A stretch of 64,000 nt of DNA from a virus: IMG/VR virus record IMGVR_UViG_3300033179_000001, positions 20,711-84,710 of that record; one strand, 5' to 3'. A program made the translations under genes and the position numbers. The notes under the pieces were generated by a model. The model was not told the DNA's origin and searched no databases. It saw only the letters and a program-made list of their open reading frames with translations. This document shows, piece by piece, positions 34,750-41,115 of this stretch. The first letter of the stretch is position 1. Each line of letters begins with the position of its first letter.

Positions 34750-34825
34750 TGGTGCCCTGCGCTGGTTTCGATCCAGCCTCATCGGTTCTTCAAACCGAGG
34801 CAATCACCAGATTTGCTAACAGGGC
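34750..34825 (-). tRNA. tRNA-Phe (GAA)
   Basis: Stem TCGGT/ACCGA with loop TTGAAGA, T-loop ATCGAAA, acceptor GCCCTGT/GCAGGGC, CCA encoded. Confidence 0.85.
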
Positions 34826-34829
34826 GAAT

Positions 34830-34903
34830 TGGCGCGGGCAGGCAGAATCGAACTGCCGCTCGGACGTTGGCAACGTCCAGGTCTACCACTAACCTATGCA
34901 CGC
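34830..34903 (-). tRNA. tRNA-Gly (GCC)
   Basis: Stem GGACG/CGTCC with loop TTGCCAA, T-loop TTCGATT, CCA encoded. It shares the T-C mismatch at acceptor pair 4 with tRNA-Gly(UCC). Confidence 0.85.
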
Positions 34904-34908
34904 ATATT

Positions 34909-34995
34909 TGGTGCCTCGTGAGGGTAACGATCCCCCGAGTCTCCGAAGAGTACAGTTTTACAGACTGAGCGGCCTCCTTAACCGCATACCGAGGC
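34909..34995 (-). tRNA. tRNA-Tyr (GUA)
   Basis: This is a class II tRNA with variable arm ACTCTTCGGAGACT. Stem CAGT/ACTG with loop CTGTAAA. The T-loop is ATCGTTA (A54/U58). CCA is encoded. Confidence 0.85.
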
Positions 34996-35001
34996 AAATT
35001 T

Positions 35002-35076
35002 TGGTTGCAGGCCCAGAACTCGAATCTGGCTGTAACGGCTTATGAGGCCGAACGGGTCACCCGACCTTTACCTGCT
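35002..35076 (-). tRNA. tRNA-Met (CAU), initiator-like end
   Basis: Stem CGGC/GCCG with loop CTCATAA. Positions 1 and 72 are A-A and do not pair, which resembles the unpaired end of initiator tRNA. T-loop TTCGAGT, CCA encoded. Confidence 0.75.
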
Positions 35077-35087
35077 TCAAAGGAAAT

Positions 35088-35176
35088 TGGCGGAGGGCGG
35101 GTAGATTCGAACTCCATGCCTTTCGGCACCCTCGGTTTTCAGGACCGCGACAGAACCCCGTCTGCTTCTGCCCTCC
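35088..35176 (-). tRNA. tRNA-Ser (UGA)
   Basis: This is an 89-base class II tRNA with variable arm GGGTGCCGAAAGGCATG. Loop CCTGAAA (C33), discriminator G, perfect acceptor GGAGGGC/GCCCTCC, CCA encoded. Confidence 0.85.
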
Positions 35177-35182
35177 GTAACT

Positions 35183-35258
35183 TGGCGATCCCTCGGTGAT
35201 TCGAACACCGTATTTCGGCTTTCGGAGAGCCGCGTCTTGTCCATCCGACTCAGGGATC
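35183..35258 (-). tRNA. tRNA-Arg (CCG)
   Basis: Perfect acceptor GATCCCT/AGGGATC, stem CGGCT/AGCCG with loop CTCCGAA, CCA encoded. Its 5' end overlaps the RusA-like stop codon by two bases. Confidence 0.9.
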
Positions 35259-35607
35259 ATTTCTTCTTTTCGCCCGGAAAATACTTCGCCATCGTCACCT
35301 TTTGGATAAGGCTATCGTCGGCGACAATCCCGGGCTTAGTCAGCGTCTTGTCGTCCAATGCCTGTTCAAGCGCTAGATAGGCATTGCCCAAATCAGGTGA
35401 CGACGGATTGACGAACAGCACATCAAGATCGATTTCGTGCTGTATCGGCATCTTATTCCCGACGCTAGTATGCCGCACCGCCTCAAATATCACCTTCCGA
35501 TAGGCTTGGATTGTTCTGACATGCATCCTCCGGTGAGGACTGTCATGTATCCAAAGCTGAAGCAATGGCGGCTCATAGAGCGCGTGGTACTTGGCAATCA
35601 CCTTCAT
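35257..35607 (-). CDS. RusA-like Holliday junction resolvase
   Basis: The 116-residue protein carries the RusA pattern: 'EIDLDVLFVNPSSPD' (acidic metal ligand), 'NAYLALEQALDDKTLTKPG', then 'VADDSLIQKV', the paired Asp motif. It resolves four-way junctions during replication or packaging. The ATG follows the CCA end of tRNA-Met with no gap, and the ribosome binding site (GGGAGG) lies inside that tRNA's acceptor/T-stem. The stop overlaps the next tRNA. tRNA cleavage would therefore free or destroy the message. Confidence 0.8.
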   Translation of the reverse strand: MKVIAKYHALYEPPLLQLWIHDSPHRRMHVRTIQAYRKVIFEAVRHTSVGNKMPIQHEIDLDVLFVNPSSPDLGNAYLALEQALDDKTLTKPGIVADDSLIQKVTMAKYFPGEKKK

Positions 35608-35682
35608 TGGTACGCCTCCCCCGATTCGAACGGGGATCAAAATTCTTATGAGGAATCGGCTCTACCGTTAAGCTAGAGGCGC
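35608..35682 (-). tRNA. tRNA-Met (CAU)
   Basis: Acceptor GCGCCTC/GAGGCGT, stem GATTC/GAATT with loop CTCATAA, T-loop TTCGAAT, CCA encoded. It could also be an Ile tRNA if C34 is modified to lysidine. Its CCA abuts the RusA-like ATG. Confidence 0.85.
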
Positions 35683-35783
35683 AAATTGGTGGCGGTCACT
35701 GCCTCACGGCCTACCGCCGCTGAACACCGACCGTCGCCGGATTCAGGTATACGGCGCATGCCACCGTCGTGGCGGGCCGTAGC
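35683..35783 (-). ncRNA. Structured RNA or decayed tRNA unit
   Basis: This is a GC-rich unit in the array with no standard T-loop. GGTGGC/GCCACC can close it, and CGCCG/CGGCG forms an internal hairpin. It ends in ACCA followed by ATTT, exactly the 3' context of the neighbouring tRNAs, so it may be processed like one. Confidence 0.35.
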
Positions 35784-35858
35784 TGGTCTGAGTAGCAGGA
35801 CTTGAACCTGCAGCCCCCGCGCCCCAAACGCGGTGCTCTACCATTGAGCTACACTCAG
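35784..35858 (-). tRNA. tRNA-Pro (UGG)
   Basis: Stem CCGCG/CGCGG with loop TTTGGGG, T-loop TTCAAGT, acceptor CTGAGTG/TACTCAG, CCA encoded. Confidence 0.85.
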
Positions 35859-35863
35859 TTGAA

Positions 35864-35937
35864 TGGCGACCCCACGGGGTTACGATCCCCGGTTCTCCGC
35901 TCGACAGGCGGGCATTCTACCATTGAATTATGGGGCC
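35864..35937 (-). tRNA. tRNA-Asp (GUC)
   Basis: Stem CCCGC/GCGGA with loop CTGTCGA. The T-loop ATCGTAA has swapped 54/58 bases. Discriminator G is the Asp identity base. CCA is encoded. Confidence 0.85.
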
Positions 35938-35939
35938 AT

Positions 35940-36013
35940 TGGCGAACCACCACGGTAACCATCCGTGTTCCCCGGGTTAAGAGGCCGGTGCATCAGCTTA
36001 ATGCTTGTGGTCC
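35940..36013 (-). tRNA. tRNA-Lys (CUU)
   Basis: Loop CTCTTAA; the last anticodon-stem pair is C-C. The T-loop ATGGTTA departs from consensus at 54, 56 and 58. CCA is encoded. Confidence 0.75.
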
Positions 36014-36014
36014 G

Positions 36015-36089
36015 TGGAGGACCATCTCGGTTTCGATCCGAGTCCTCAACGTTTAAAAGACGTGCGCCTTCCCATCCGGCTCATGGTCC
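36015..36089 (-). tRNA. tRNA-Lys (UUU)
   Basis: Perfect acceptor GGACCAT/ATGGTCC, loop CTTTTAA, T-loop ATCGAAA, discriminator T, CCA encoded. Confidence 0.85.
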
Positions 36090-36100
36090 TAGTTAGGGAT

Positions 36101-36223
36101 TCATGACCCAGGTTTGATTCGCTTCTCTTCGCACACGACGATCTGACCCGTATCCGGGAAGTGGTGGACCCAGTTACGGCGCATGCGCACCGGAACAAGG
36201 CCGAATTGGCAGTGAATGCACAT
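36101..36223 (-). CDS. 40-residue Cys-containing protein inside tRNA array
   Basis: The protein has 'MCIHCQFG' at the N-terminus and a later Cys ('IVVCEEKR'), suggesting a small metal site. It has a good AAGGAAAG binding site and fills the gap between tRNA-Lys and tRNA-Ile. It is too short to assign. Confidence 0.55.
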   Translation of the reverse strand: MCIHCQFGLVPVRMRRNWVHHFPDTGQIVVCEEKRIKPGS

Positions 36224-36238
36224 GCTCTTTCCTTTGAA

Positions 36239-36313
36239 TGGTAGTCCCTGCCGGTTTCGATCCGACTTTCCACGCTTATCGGGCGTGTGCCTTAGCCACT
36301 AGACGAAGGGACC
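36239..36313 (-). tRNA. tRNA-Ile (GAU)
   Basis: Stem CACGC/GCGTG with loop CCGATAA (C33), T-loop ATCGAAA, acceptor GGTCCCT/AGGGACT, CCA encoded. Confidence 0.85.
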
Positions 36314-36412
36314 GTGTGCTCGGGCTGGGGGTCAGTTATTCCCCGGCTATGACCCCTCCGCGCCTCGCGGACAAGTGCCGGGACAGATGCTGTCTGCACA
36401 CCCGAGCGGTGA
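36314..36412 (-). ncRNA. Cloverleaf-like RNA without tRNA consensus
   Basis: Core 36318-36407 is closed by a perfect 7-bp stem GCTCGGG/CCCGAGC. Inside are three hairpins: GACAG/CTGTC, CCGCG/CGCGG (AGG loop) and GGGGTCA/TGACCCC. No TTCRA T-loop or anticodon loop is present. It occupies one tRNA-sized slot in the array. Confidence 0.45.
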
Positions 36413-36431
36413 CAGCCCACGCCTCTTGAAA

Positions 36432-36506
36432 TGGTACTCCGTCAGTGGATCGAACACTGTCTTGTCGGTGTGTAAAACCGATGCCTTCCCATTTGGCGAA
36501 CGGAGC
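36432..36506 (-). tRNA. tRNA-Val (UAC)
   Basis: Stem TCGGT/ACCGA with loop TTTACAC, T-loop TTCGATC, acceptor GCTCCGT/ACGGAGT, CCA encoded. Confidence 0.9.
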
Positions 36507-36507
36507 A

Positions 36508-36583
36508 TGGTGTGAGTGTCGGGAGTTGAACCCGAAAGACATGGGGTTTAAGCCCTGCCGCGTTTCCGCTTCGCCACACTCAC
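36508..36583 (-). tRNA. tRNA-Leu (UAA)
   Basis: Perfect acceptor GTGAGTG/CACTCAC, loop CTTAAAC, T-loop TTCAACT, CCA encoded. The variable arm is unusually short for Leu. Confidence 0.75.
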
Positions 36584-36589
36584 ATAAAT

Positions 36590-36665
36590 TGGTGCACGTA
36601 GGGTGATTCGAACACCCACTGAACGGGTTTTGAAGCCGCTGTCTCTGCCGTTGGACTATACGTGC
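36590..36665 (-). tRNA. tRNA-Leu (CAA), short variable arm
   Basis: Acceptor GCACGTA/TACGTGC is perfect, T-loop TTCGAAT, CCA encoded. With stem GCGGC/CCCGT the loop is TTCAAAA, anticodon CAA. A one-base shift would read UCA (opal), but pairing is worse. The variable loop is 5 bases, unlike normal Leu tRNAs. Confidence 0.65.
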
Positions 36666-36669
36666 AAAT

Positions 36670-36752
36670 TGGTACCCCCGGGGAGACTTGAACTCCCAAT
36701 CCTTTCGGCGCCAGTTTCTAAGACTGGTGTGTATGCATTCCACCACGGGGGC
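36670..36752 (-). tRNA. tRNA-Leu (UAG)
   Basis: This is a class II tRNA with variable arm CGCCGAAAGGATT. Stem CCAGT/ACTGG with loop CTTAGAA, T-loop TTCAAGT, CCA encoded. Confidence 0.85.
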
Positions 36753-36753
36753 A

Positions 36754-36827
36754 TGGTGCTCTCTGATGGTTACGATCCATCGTCTGATCCTTACCGGGGA
36801 TCTATTCTTCCATTGAACTAAGAGAGC
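36754..36827 (-). tRNA. tRNA-Thr (GGU)
   Basis: Perfect acceptor GCTCTCT/AGAGAGC, stem GATCC/GGATC with loop CCGGTAA (C33). The T-loop ATCGTAA has swapped 54/58. CCA is encoded. Confidence 0.85.
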
Positions 36828-36834
36828 GATAGGC

Positions 36835-36905
36835 GGGAGCGTCCTAGCCGCTAGACGACCGTAGATGATCAGTCCACGAGGCAGAATCGAACTGCCGTTT
36901 CTCCC
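36835..36905 (-). tRNA. Circularly permuted tRNA-like gene (3' half before 5' half)
   Basis: Read on the minus strand the order is: anticodon-stem 3' strand GGGAG, variable loop AAAC, T-arm GGCAG-TTCGATT-CTGCC, acceptor 3' strand TCGTGGA, spacer CTGATCA, acceptor 5' strand TCTACGG, D-arm (GTC-TAGCGGCTAG-GAC) and anticodon-stem 5' strand CTCCC. All 7 acceptor pairs form (two wobbles), and all 5 anticodon-stem pairs form. The D-arm resembles tRNA-Glu/Ile. The anticodon cannot be deduced, because the ends fall in the anticodon loop. No CCA follows the acceptor. A fusion remnant of two tRNAs is the alternative. Confidence 0.6.
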
Positions 36906-36909
36906 TGAG

Positions 36910-36983
36910 TGGAGCCCTAGCCGGGATTCGAAACCGGCTCTCCCGCTTACAAGGCGGGTGCATCGCCACAATGCTTCAAGGGC
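36910..36983 (-). tRNA. tRNA-Thr (UGU)
   Basis: Stem CCCGC/GCGGG with loop CTTGTAA, T-loop TTCGAAT. The acceptor has one T-T mismatch. CCA is encoded. Confidence 0.85.
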
Positions 36984-36995
36984 AAATGTTTTCTG

Positions 36996-37067
36996 TTCTG
37001 GCTCGGTGAATCGAACACCGGACATCCGACTTACGAAATCGGCGGTCTGCCACTGACCTAAGCCAGA
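36996..37067 (-). tRNA. tRNA-Thr (CGU)
   Basis: Perfect acceptor TCTGGCT/AGCCAGA, loop TTCGTAA, T-loop TTCGATT. No CCA is encoded. It is the first tRNA of the array. Confidence 0.85.
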
Positions 37068-37395
37068 TCAGAAAACAAAAAGAACGGACGGCGCGCAGCT
37101 AAGCCGCTTTTGCCCGTGGACTGCTATAGGTCGTCCCATTCTCACGGGGCCTACACGGCGCGTCCAGAAACACACTTCAGGCAGGGAGGGTTTTATCGGG
37201 TGGTTCTCTCTGCCTTTTCCGGCAGAGGGTTCGGACCCTTGGCCGGTTATTCTTGTATTCTGCGCCCTTCGGGCTGCAGGGAGACGAGGCCAATAAAGGC
37301 GCACGTATCCGACCACCGATTACTCGGTGCTTTGGTCATTGGATATGTGCCTAAATGGTGCATCTTCGTCTTTCAGAGACACTCGATAGTTGAGA
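37068..37395 (-). other. Structured leader of the tRNA transcript
   Basis: This stretch of ~330 bases lies between the promoter and the first tRNA. It is rich in hairpins (for example GCCGGAAAAGGC and AGCGGCTTAGCTGCGCGCC). A GGGTCCGAACCC segment at ~37228 resembles a T-arm, but no complete tRNA could be drawn. No convincing ORF was found on the minus strand. Confidence 0.4.
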
Positions 37396-37423
37396 CTAAT
37401 AAACATCCAAAAATAATTGTCAA
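37396..37423 (-). promoter_or_regulatory. Sigma70-like promoter of tRNA array
   Basis: On the minus strand, TTGACA (37418-37423) and TATTAG (37396-37401) are separated by 16 bases. The -35 box is a perfect consensus match. It points into the tRNA array, and only AT-rich intergenic DNA lies upstream. Confidence 0.65.
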
Positions 37424-37490
37424 CTAGCCAATCAATATTTTCCAGATCATCGTAACCGTCTAGCCTCAGTGATAACCGTCATTCGATCGG

Positions 37491-37925
37491 TCACTGGCCT
37501 CCAGGCGACTGCATTAGTCCCATCATCGCCTTGTTCATGAGGTTCTGAGGTGTGGTCGGAGCATTCGCTAACTTCTCATCGAAAACGATTTTACCGCTTG
37601 GCGCCGCAAGTTGACTATCGTTCACCCACTGCGGCGCACTCGCAGGAGCCCATTGAGATTCGGCGGAAAATGTTTGATGCATCGGCGTTTTCCAATAATC
37701 AGGATAATGCATCTGGTTGTCGTTTGGATTTATCGCCGTCGTGGCCGCAGGATTCCCTTGCTGAAGTGCCTGATAAAAGCCCCTCATGTCGTAATCGGAT
37801 TGAGAGGCATTAGGATTGAATGGCACCTTGTTTTGCTGGAGCCAATTCAAGAACTGCATTTCCTGAAGCGATGGAAGTTGCGTGTTATAATTGGCTGGAG
37901 TTGAAAATGGAGACCGCGTGGCCAT
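37491..37925 (-). CDS. Conserved phage protein of unknown function
   Basis: The 144-residue protein contains 'SQSDYDMRGFYQAL', 'DPNDNQMHYPDYWKTP' (first residue N here) and 'HQTFSAESQW'. This is a recognisable family in phages of Alphaproteobacteria that often sits near structural genes. No function is known. Confidence 0.65.
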   Translation of the reverse strand: MATRSPFSTPANYNTQLPSLQEMQFLNWLQQNKVPFNPNASQSDYDMRGFYQALQQGNPAATTAINPNDNQMHYPDYWKTPMHQTFSAESQWAPASAPQWVNDSQLAAPSGKIVFDEKLANAPTTPQNLMNKAMMGLMQSPGGQ

Positions 37926-37926
37926 C

Positions 37927-38646
37927 TCATGACCCCGTCACAGCGCGTTCGACGCCCTCAGCATCGTAATTTTCTTCTTCCATCGCCCGCCAGCGGCCGT
38001 CGATCTTCTTCAACTCCAAATACCCGCCCGGCGAAATCGAATCGGGCTCCGATGCCAATTCCAGCGCGTATTCCCGCCGCATGCACTCCAGATCACAGTC
38101 CGCCGCGATCCACAGAGAAATGATCTGCACGCAACGGCCGTGCGTCACGATCGCGGTTTCCCCACGGGCATCCTCAAAGATCGGCTCCGCGCACTCGATA
38201 ACGCGCTGCACAAAATCCTTGAATGATTCACCACCTTCCGGCGTCTCGTCGTCATTCTCCACGAGGTCCTTGATCTTATCGACGATCGTAGGGTTGGTCA
38301 GTTTACCCTCGAACTCAGGCCCGAGGTTCCAGGAGCGTAATTCCTCCATCGGCATGACTTCGCCACCGGTACGCTTCTGGATCGCATCAGCGGTCGCCTC
38401 TGCCCGCTGGAGGTCCGATGTGTGGATGGTGCGAAAGTCGCAGTCCTCAAGGTCTTCAGCCAGCCGCTCGGCCTGCTCCTTGCCCTCTTTGGATAATTCG
38501 ACATCTGCCCAACCCCGAATCAGGTCCTTGCCGGCACCGCCCCGATTCATGACCGTTGAGCCATGCCGAACGAGATAGACTGACGATTCGCCCTTCACGG
38601 CATCCTCGATAATTTCTCTGAGCGAACGTCGTTCAGGCGGTTTCAT
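37927..38646 (-). CDS. Histidine phosphatase family protein
   Basis: The 239-residue protein has 'YLVRHGST' (the RHG catalytic motif with phospho-His), 'TSDLQRAEATADAI' and 'IVTHGRCVQII' with the second His. This is the phosphoglycerate mutase-like fold. The substrate is unknown; in phages such enzymes may act on small phosphomolecules or protein phosphates. The start overlaps the HNH gene end by 14 bases. Confidence 0.85.
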   Translation of the reverse strand: MKPPERRSLREIIEDAVKGESSVYLVRHGSTVMNRGGAGKDLIRGWADVELSKEGKEQAERLAEDLEDCDFRTIHTSDLQRAEATADAIQKRTGGEVMPMEELRSWNLGPEFEGKLTNPTIVDKIKDLVENDDETPEGGESFKDFVQRVIECAEPIFEDARGETAIVTHGRCVQIISLWIAADCDLECMRREYALELASEPDSISPGGYLELKKIDGRWRAMEEENYDAEGVERAVTGS

Positions 38647-39172
38647 GGCTATTTCCTATAGCCTGTCTGTGGATGGTAGCAAACTCACCAAAGTGCTTTA
38701 GAGCGGCTTCAGTATAAGCATCGTGCGCCTCTTCTGCCGTCTTAAAGAAACCTAGATTAATTTTCTTATTATTTATCACAATTCTGGCCACAAATGGTTT
38801 TTTTAGATACTTATTTGAATGACGAAACACTCCACGACCATAAACAGATGATGTTTTGCTATTCATTAAATTCTGAGAGCGTGTGGACTGTCGCAAATTT
38901 AAAATGGCGTTGTTGTGTCCGTTTCTATCGATATGATCGATATCATTTTCGGGCCATTCGCCATGAACATACAACCAAGCCAATCGATGGGCATAGTAAC
39001 GCTTACCGTCCACACCGATTAACCAGTATTGGTTGTTGTTGCTTCCGGCAGCATTGCCCGCAATCTGACCATCGACAACTGACCCTCGACGACCCGGAAA
39101 TTTGATATGGCTAAATATACCTGTTTCCGGATCGTAAGAGAGAAATCGTTTTAGATGATCTTGAGTAAGCAT
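38633..39172 (-). CDS. HNH-AP2 homing endonuclease
   Basis: The protein has 179 residues. The HNH core is 'DIDHIDRNGHNN' with 'NLRQSTRSQNLMN'. It is followed by an AP2-like DNA-binding domain ('GRGVFRHSNKYLKKPFVARI' in part, 'LGFFKTAEEAHDAYTEAA'). It is AT-richer than its neighbours. It is free-standing between the phosphatase and a DUF6496-like gene. A related gene is at 62792-63277. Confidence 0.85.
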   Translation of the reverse strand: MLTQDHLKRFLSYDPETGIFSHIKFPGRRGSVVDGQIAGNAAGSNNNQYWLIGVDGKRYYAHRLAWLYVHGEWPENDIDHIDRNGHNNAILNLRQSTRSQNLMNSKTSSVYGRGVFRHSNKYLKKPFVARIVINNKKINLGFFKTAEEAHDAYTEAALKHFGEFATIHRQAIGNSHETA

Positions 39173-39175
39173 TGG

Positions 39176-39808
39176 TCAGCGTTTTCCGATTCTGTGACTT
39201 CCGGGATGACCAGACAGTCGCATGTTTCCGCTACGCTGATGTGCGGCGTGTCCATAGCCATGGGGTTTTGTCCCCATTCCAGCATGTGTGCCGATCCCGC
39301 CACCTGGGCCGTGAACGGCTTTAAGTACCGCAGGCTCATGAGCACTCTGGCTATAGTCGCCGCCGATAAGTTTTCCGCCATCATGGGCCAACTTCATTAC
39401 GTCGCCAGGATGCCCTGCGATTCCCTCGCCGGGCGGGATATATCCTTGAACCGTGTGACTTCCTGCTGGATGGGTCGCGGATTTGTGTTCGCTGTACGAC
39501 CGGTGGCCGCTCTCGTCGTGGCCCTTCCGCCCGGCTCCGTCCTTCTCGGAATGCCGCCCTGCCTCGACCTTGTGGCCTACAGGCTGCTCATGTCGTTCTG
39601 GTTTACCGGTCGACGCGGCACCATGTGGCGCATCTGATGCTTGGAAACTGTGGTGTTTCTTCACTGGGTGTCCTTCCTTGCGTTCTTCGGATAGTCCGAT
39701 CGCGATAGCCTGTGCGCGGGATTTGACCACCGGACCTTTTTTCGAGCCGGAGTGCAATTTCCCCTCGGAAAACTCGTGCATCGTTCCTTTAATGCCCGGC
39801 ATGATCAA
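39176..39808 (-). CDS. DUF6496-like protein with His/Gly-rich tail
   Basis: The 210-residue protein begins 'MPGIKGTMHEFSEGKLHSG' from its third residue, then 'GPVVKSRAQAIAIGLSEERK', a small domain common in phages. The long C-terminal part is His/Gly/Ser-rich and disordered-looking. The likely start is the ATG at 39802. Function is unknown. Confidence 0.65.
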   Translation of the reverse strand: MIMPGIKGTMHEFSEGKLHSGSKKGPVVKSRAQAIAIGLSEERKEGHPVKKHHSFQASDAPHGAASTGKPERHEQPVGHKVEAGRHSEKDGAGRKGHDESGHRSYSEHKSATHPAGSHTVQGYIPPGEGIAGHPGDVMKLAHDGGKLIGGDYSQSAHEPAVLKAVHGPGGGIGTHAGMGTKPHGYGHAAHQRSGNMRLSGHPGSHRIGKR

Positions 39809-39813
39809 TCCTC

Positions 39814-40131
39814 TCAGGCCACAGTTGCGAGGATTTCCACACTCGTCAACACCTGCGGCTCGGCCTGAACGGTCAGATCGATCGAAGCCGCGAAACTGAC
39901 CCCGCCGACCATCAGATTGACGCTGACCGTATCCGCGCCGGCCGCGATGGCGAGTTCTGAGGCGCTCAGGCCGCTCGGTGATGCAGTCAGGGTGCCGGTT
40001 GCGCTGGTGGTATCGGCCCAGACCGGCGGTGCATCAGGGGCCGGCGTGGTCAGCATCGGATTGCCGTGCTGGTCCAGAAACAGAAGCGTGAAATCAACGG
40101 TATGACCGACAGTGACGGTAACATTTGACAT
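39814..40131 (-). CDS. Ig-like / beta-sandwich small protein
   Basis: The 105-residue protein has 'VTVGHTVDFTLLFLDQHGNP' in parts and 'GTLTASPSGLSASELA', a pattern of bacterial Ig-like domains in virion decorations. The ATG at 40131 was preferred; the longer frame has a basic, unlikely N-terminus. Confidence 0.55.
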   Translation of the reverse strand: MSNVTVTVGHTVDFTLLFLDQHGNPMLTTPAPDAPPVWADTTSATGTLTASPSGLSASELAIAAGADTVSVNLMVGGVSFAASIDLTVQAEPQVLTSVEILATVA

Positions 40132-40250
40132 GTGGTTTCTCCGGTTTGGGATCAGGAAAAGTTCATAAAAGCGGCGGTTGCGATGGTGGCCGCGCCTCAC
40201 CGAGACAACTAGCAGAATGTAAGTGACGCGCTGATGATACCACAGCCAAC

Positions 40251-40445
40251 TCATTTCGTCCTCAGTTTGGCATTGTAGTATTGTCCCGGCGACGGTGCCG
40301 CGAGCATCTCGGCGAAAATCTCCGGCGGCACTTGGTGCTCGTGCTTGGTCCCCTTTTGGGTGTGGACCGTCAGCGTCTGTGTTTCGTCGTCATAGTGAGC
40401 CTCGGTGAGCCATGAAGATTTGAGTTTCGCGGACTGAACCGGCAT
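40251..40445 (-). CDS. KTSC domain protein
   Basis: The 64-residue protein has 'YDDETQTLTVHTQKG' and 'FAEMLAAPSPGQYYNAKLR', the pattern of the small KTSC domain, thought to bind RNA or partner proteins. The family call is by recall. Confidence 0.65.
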   Translation of the reverse strand: MPVQSAKLKSSWLTEAHYDDETQTLTVHTQKGTKHEHQVPPEIFAEMLAAPSPGQYYNAKLRTK

Positions 40446-40452
40446 TTTGGCC

Positions 40453-40950
40453 TCACATGATCTTTTCGTAGTCGACGCGATAGCTGATCGATCCAGACAT
40501 CGATGCGGTCGTGGTGATCGTTAGCGTCGTGGCGACCTGAAATACCGCCGGGACTGGTAGTGGAATGATCTGCATATTTTCGGAAAACGCGACAGATGTG
40601 TTGGCGGACGGGCCGACAGACACATTCGTGATATTGGCACCGATGTACAGCATTGCCATGTACTGCAACGAAGCCGCATTCACCAGACCATCAAGCGATA
40701 CGCGGGCCCACGGAAAATAGGTCGATGCCGAGATATTTTTGGCGAGGATGGAGAGACCCAACGTCGCTGTGTTGACTGAAAGGCTCGCCAGCGTGAGGAA
40801 AAACAACGCGCCTTGCTGATTCGTATTGGTCAGATCGCCGCTATTTCCGCCTAGTGTCGCGGTCGACGTGACGTTGATCAGGTTACCAACATTCCGGCTC
40901 TCGACAAAGAAGTTCAGCGAATCAACTGCCGTCTGAATTGCGCGGGCCAT
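40453..40950 (-). CDS. Unknown virion-type protein
   Basis: The 165-residue protein is rich in Asn, Thr, Ser and hydrophobics, and probably all-beta. It starts 'MARAIQTAVDSLNFF'. It resembles capsid or tail accessory proteins in composition; no family is recognised. Confidence 0.45.
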   Translation of the reverse strand: MARAIQTAVDSLNFFVESRNVGNLINVTSTATLGGNSGDLTNTNQQGALFFLTLASLSVNTATLGLSILAKNISASTYFPWARVSLDGLVNAASLQYMAMLYIGANITNVSVGPSANTSVAFSENMQIIPLPVPAVFQVATTLTITTTASMSGSISYRVDYEKIM

Positions 40951-41038
40951 GGTCCCTCCGTAGTCGATCGCCTCTAGAATGGCCGTCCGACTGGGAACCT
41001 ACGTTATCTTTAGGACTTTGGCAATGTTGGCTTAAAAT

Positions 41039-41114
41039 TGGCTCCTCGGGCAGGACTTGAACCTGCGACCCGCCGCTTTAGAGACGGCTGCTCTAACCGC
41101 TTAGCTATGGGGGC
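41039..41114 (-). tRNA. tRNA with amber anticodon (CUA), copy 1
   Basis: Anticodon stem GCCGT/GCGGC with loop CTCTAAA gives anticodon CUA, which reads UAG. T-arm GCAGG-TTCAAGT-CCTGC is standard, the discriminator is G (Gln-like) and CCA is encoded. The acceptor stem GCCCCCA/CCGAGGA pairs at only three positions, so charging may be poor or unusual. Confidence 0.7.
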
Positions 41115-41115
41115 A

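Noticed and set aside
36835-36905. Two-piece tmRNA
   Set aside because: A permuted tmRNA would have a G3-U70-type Ala acceptor, a tag frame and no complete D-arm or anticodon stem. Here a normal D-arm and a 5-bp anticodon stem are present.
34089-37056. Many plus-strand frames across the tRNA array
   Set aside because: They are reverse complements of tRNA genes, with recurring artificial phrases from T-arms.
37200-37330. Additional tRNA with GGGTCCGAACCC T-arm
   Set aside because: No matching acceptor stem, D-arm or anticodon arm could be drawn around it.
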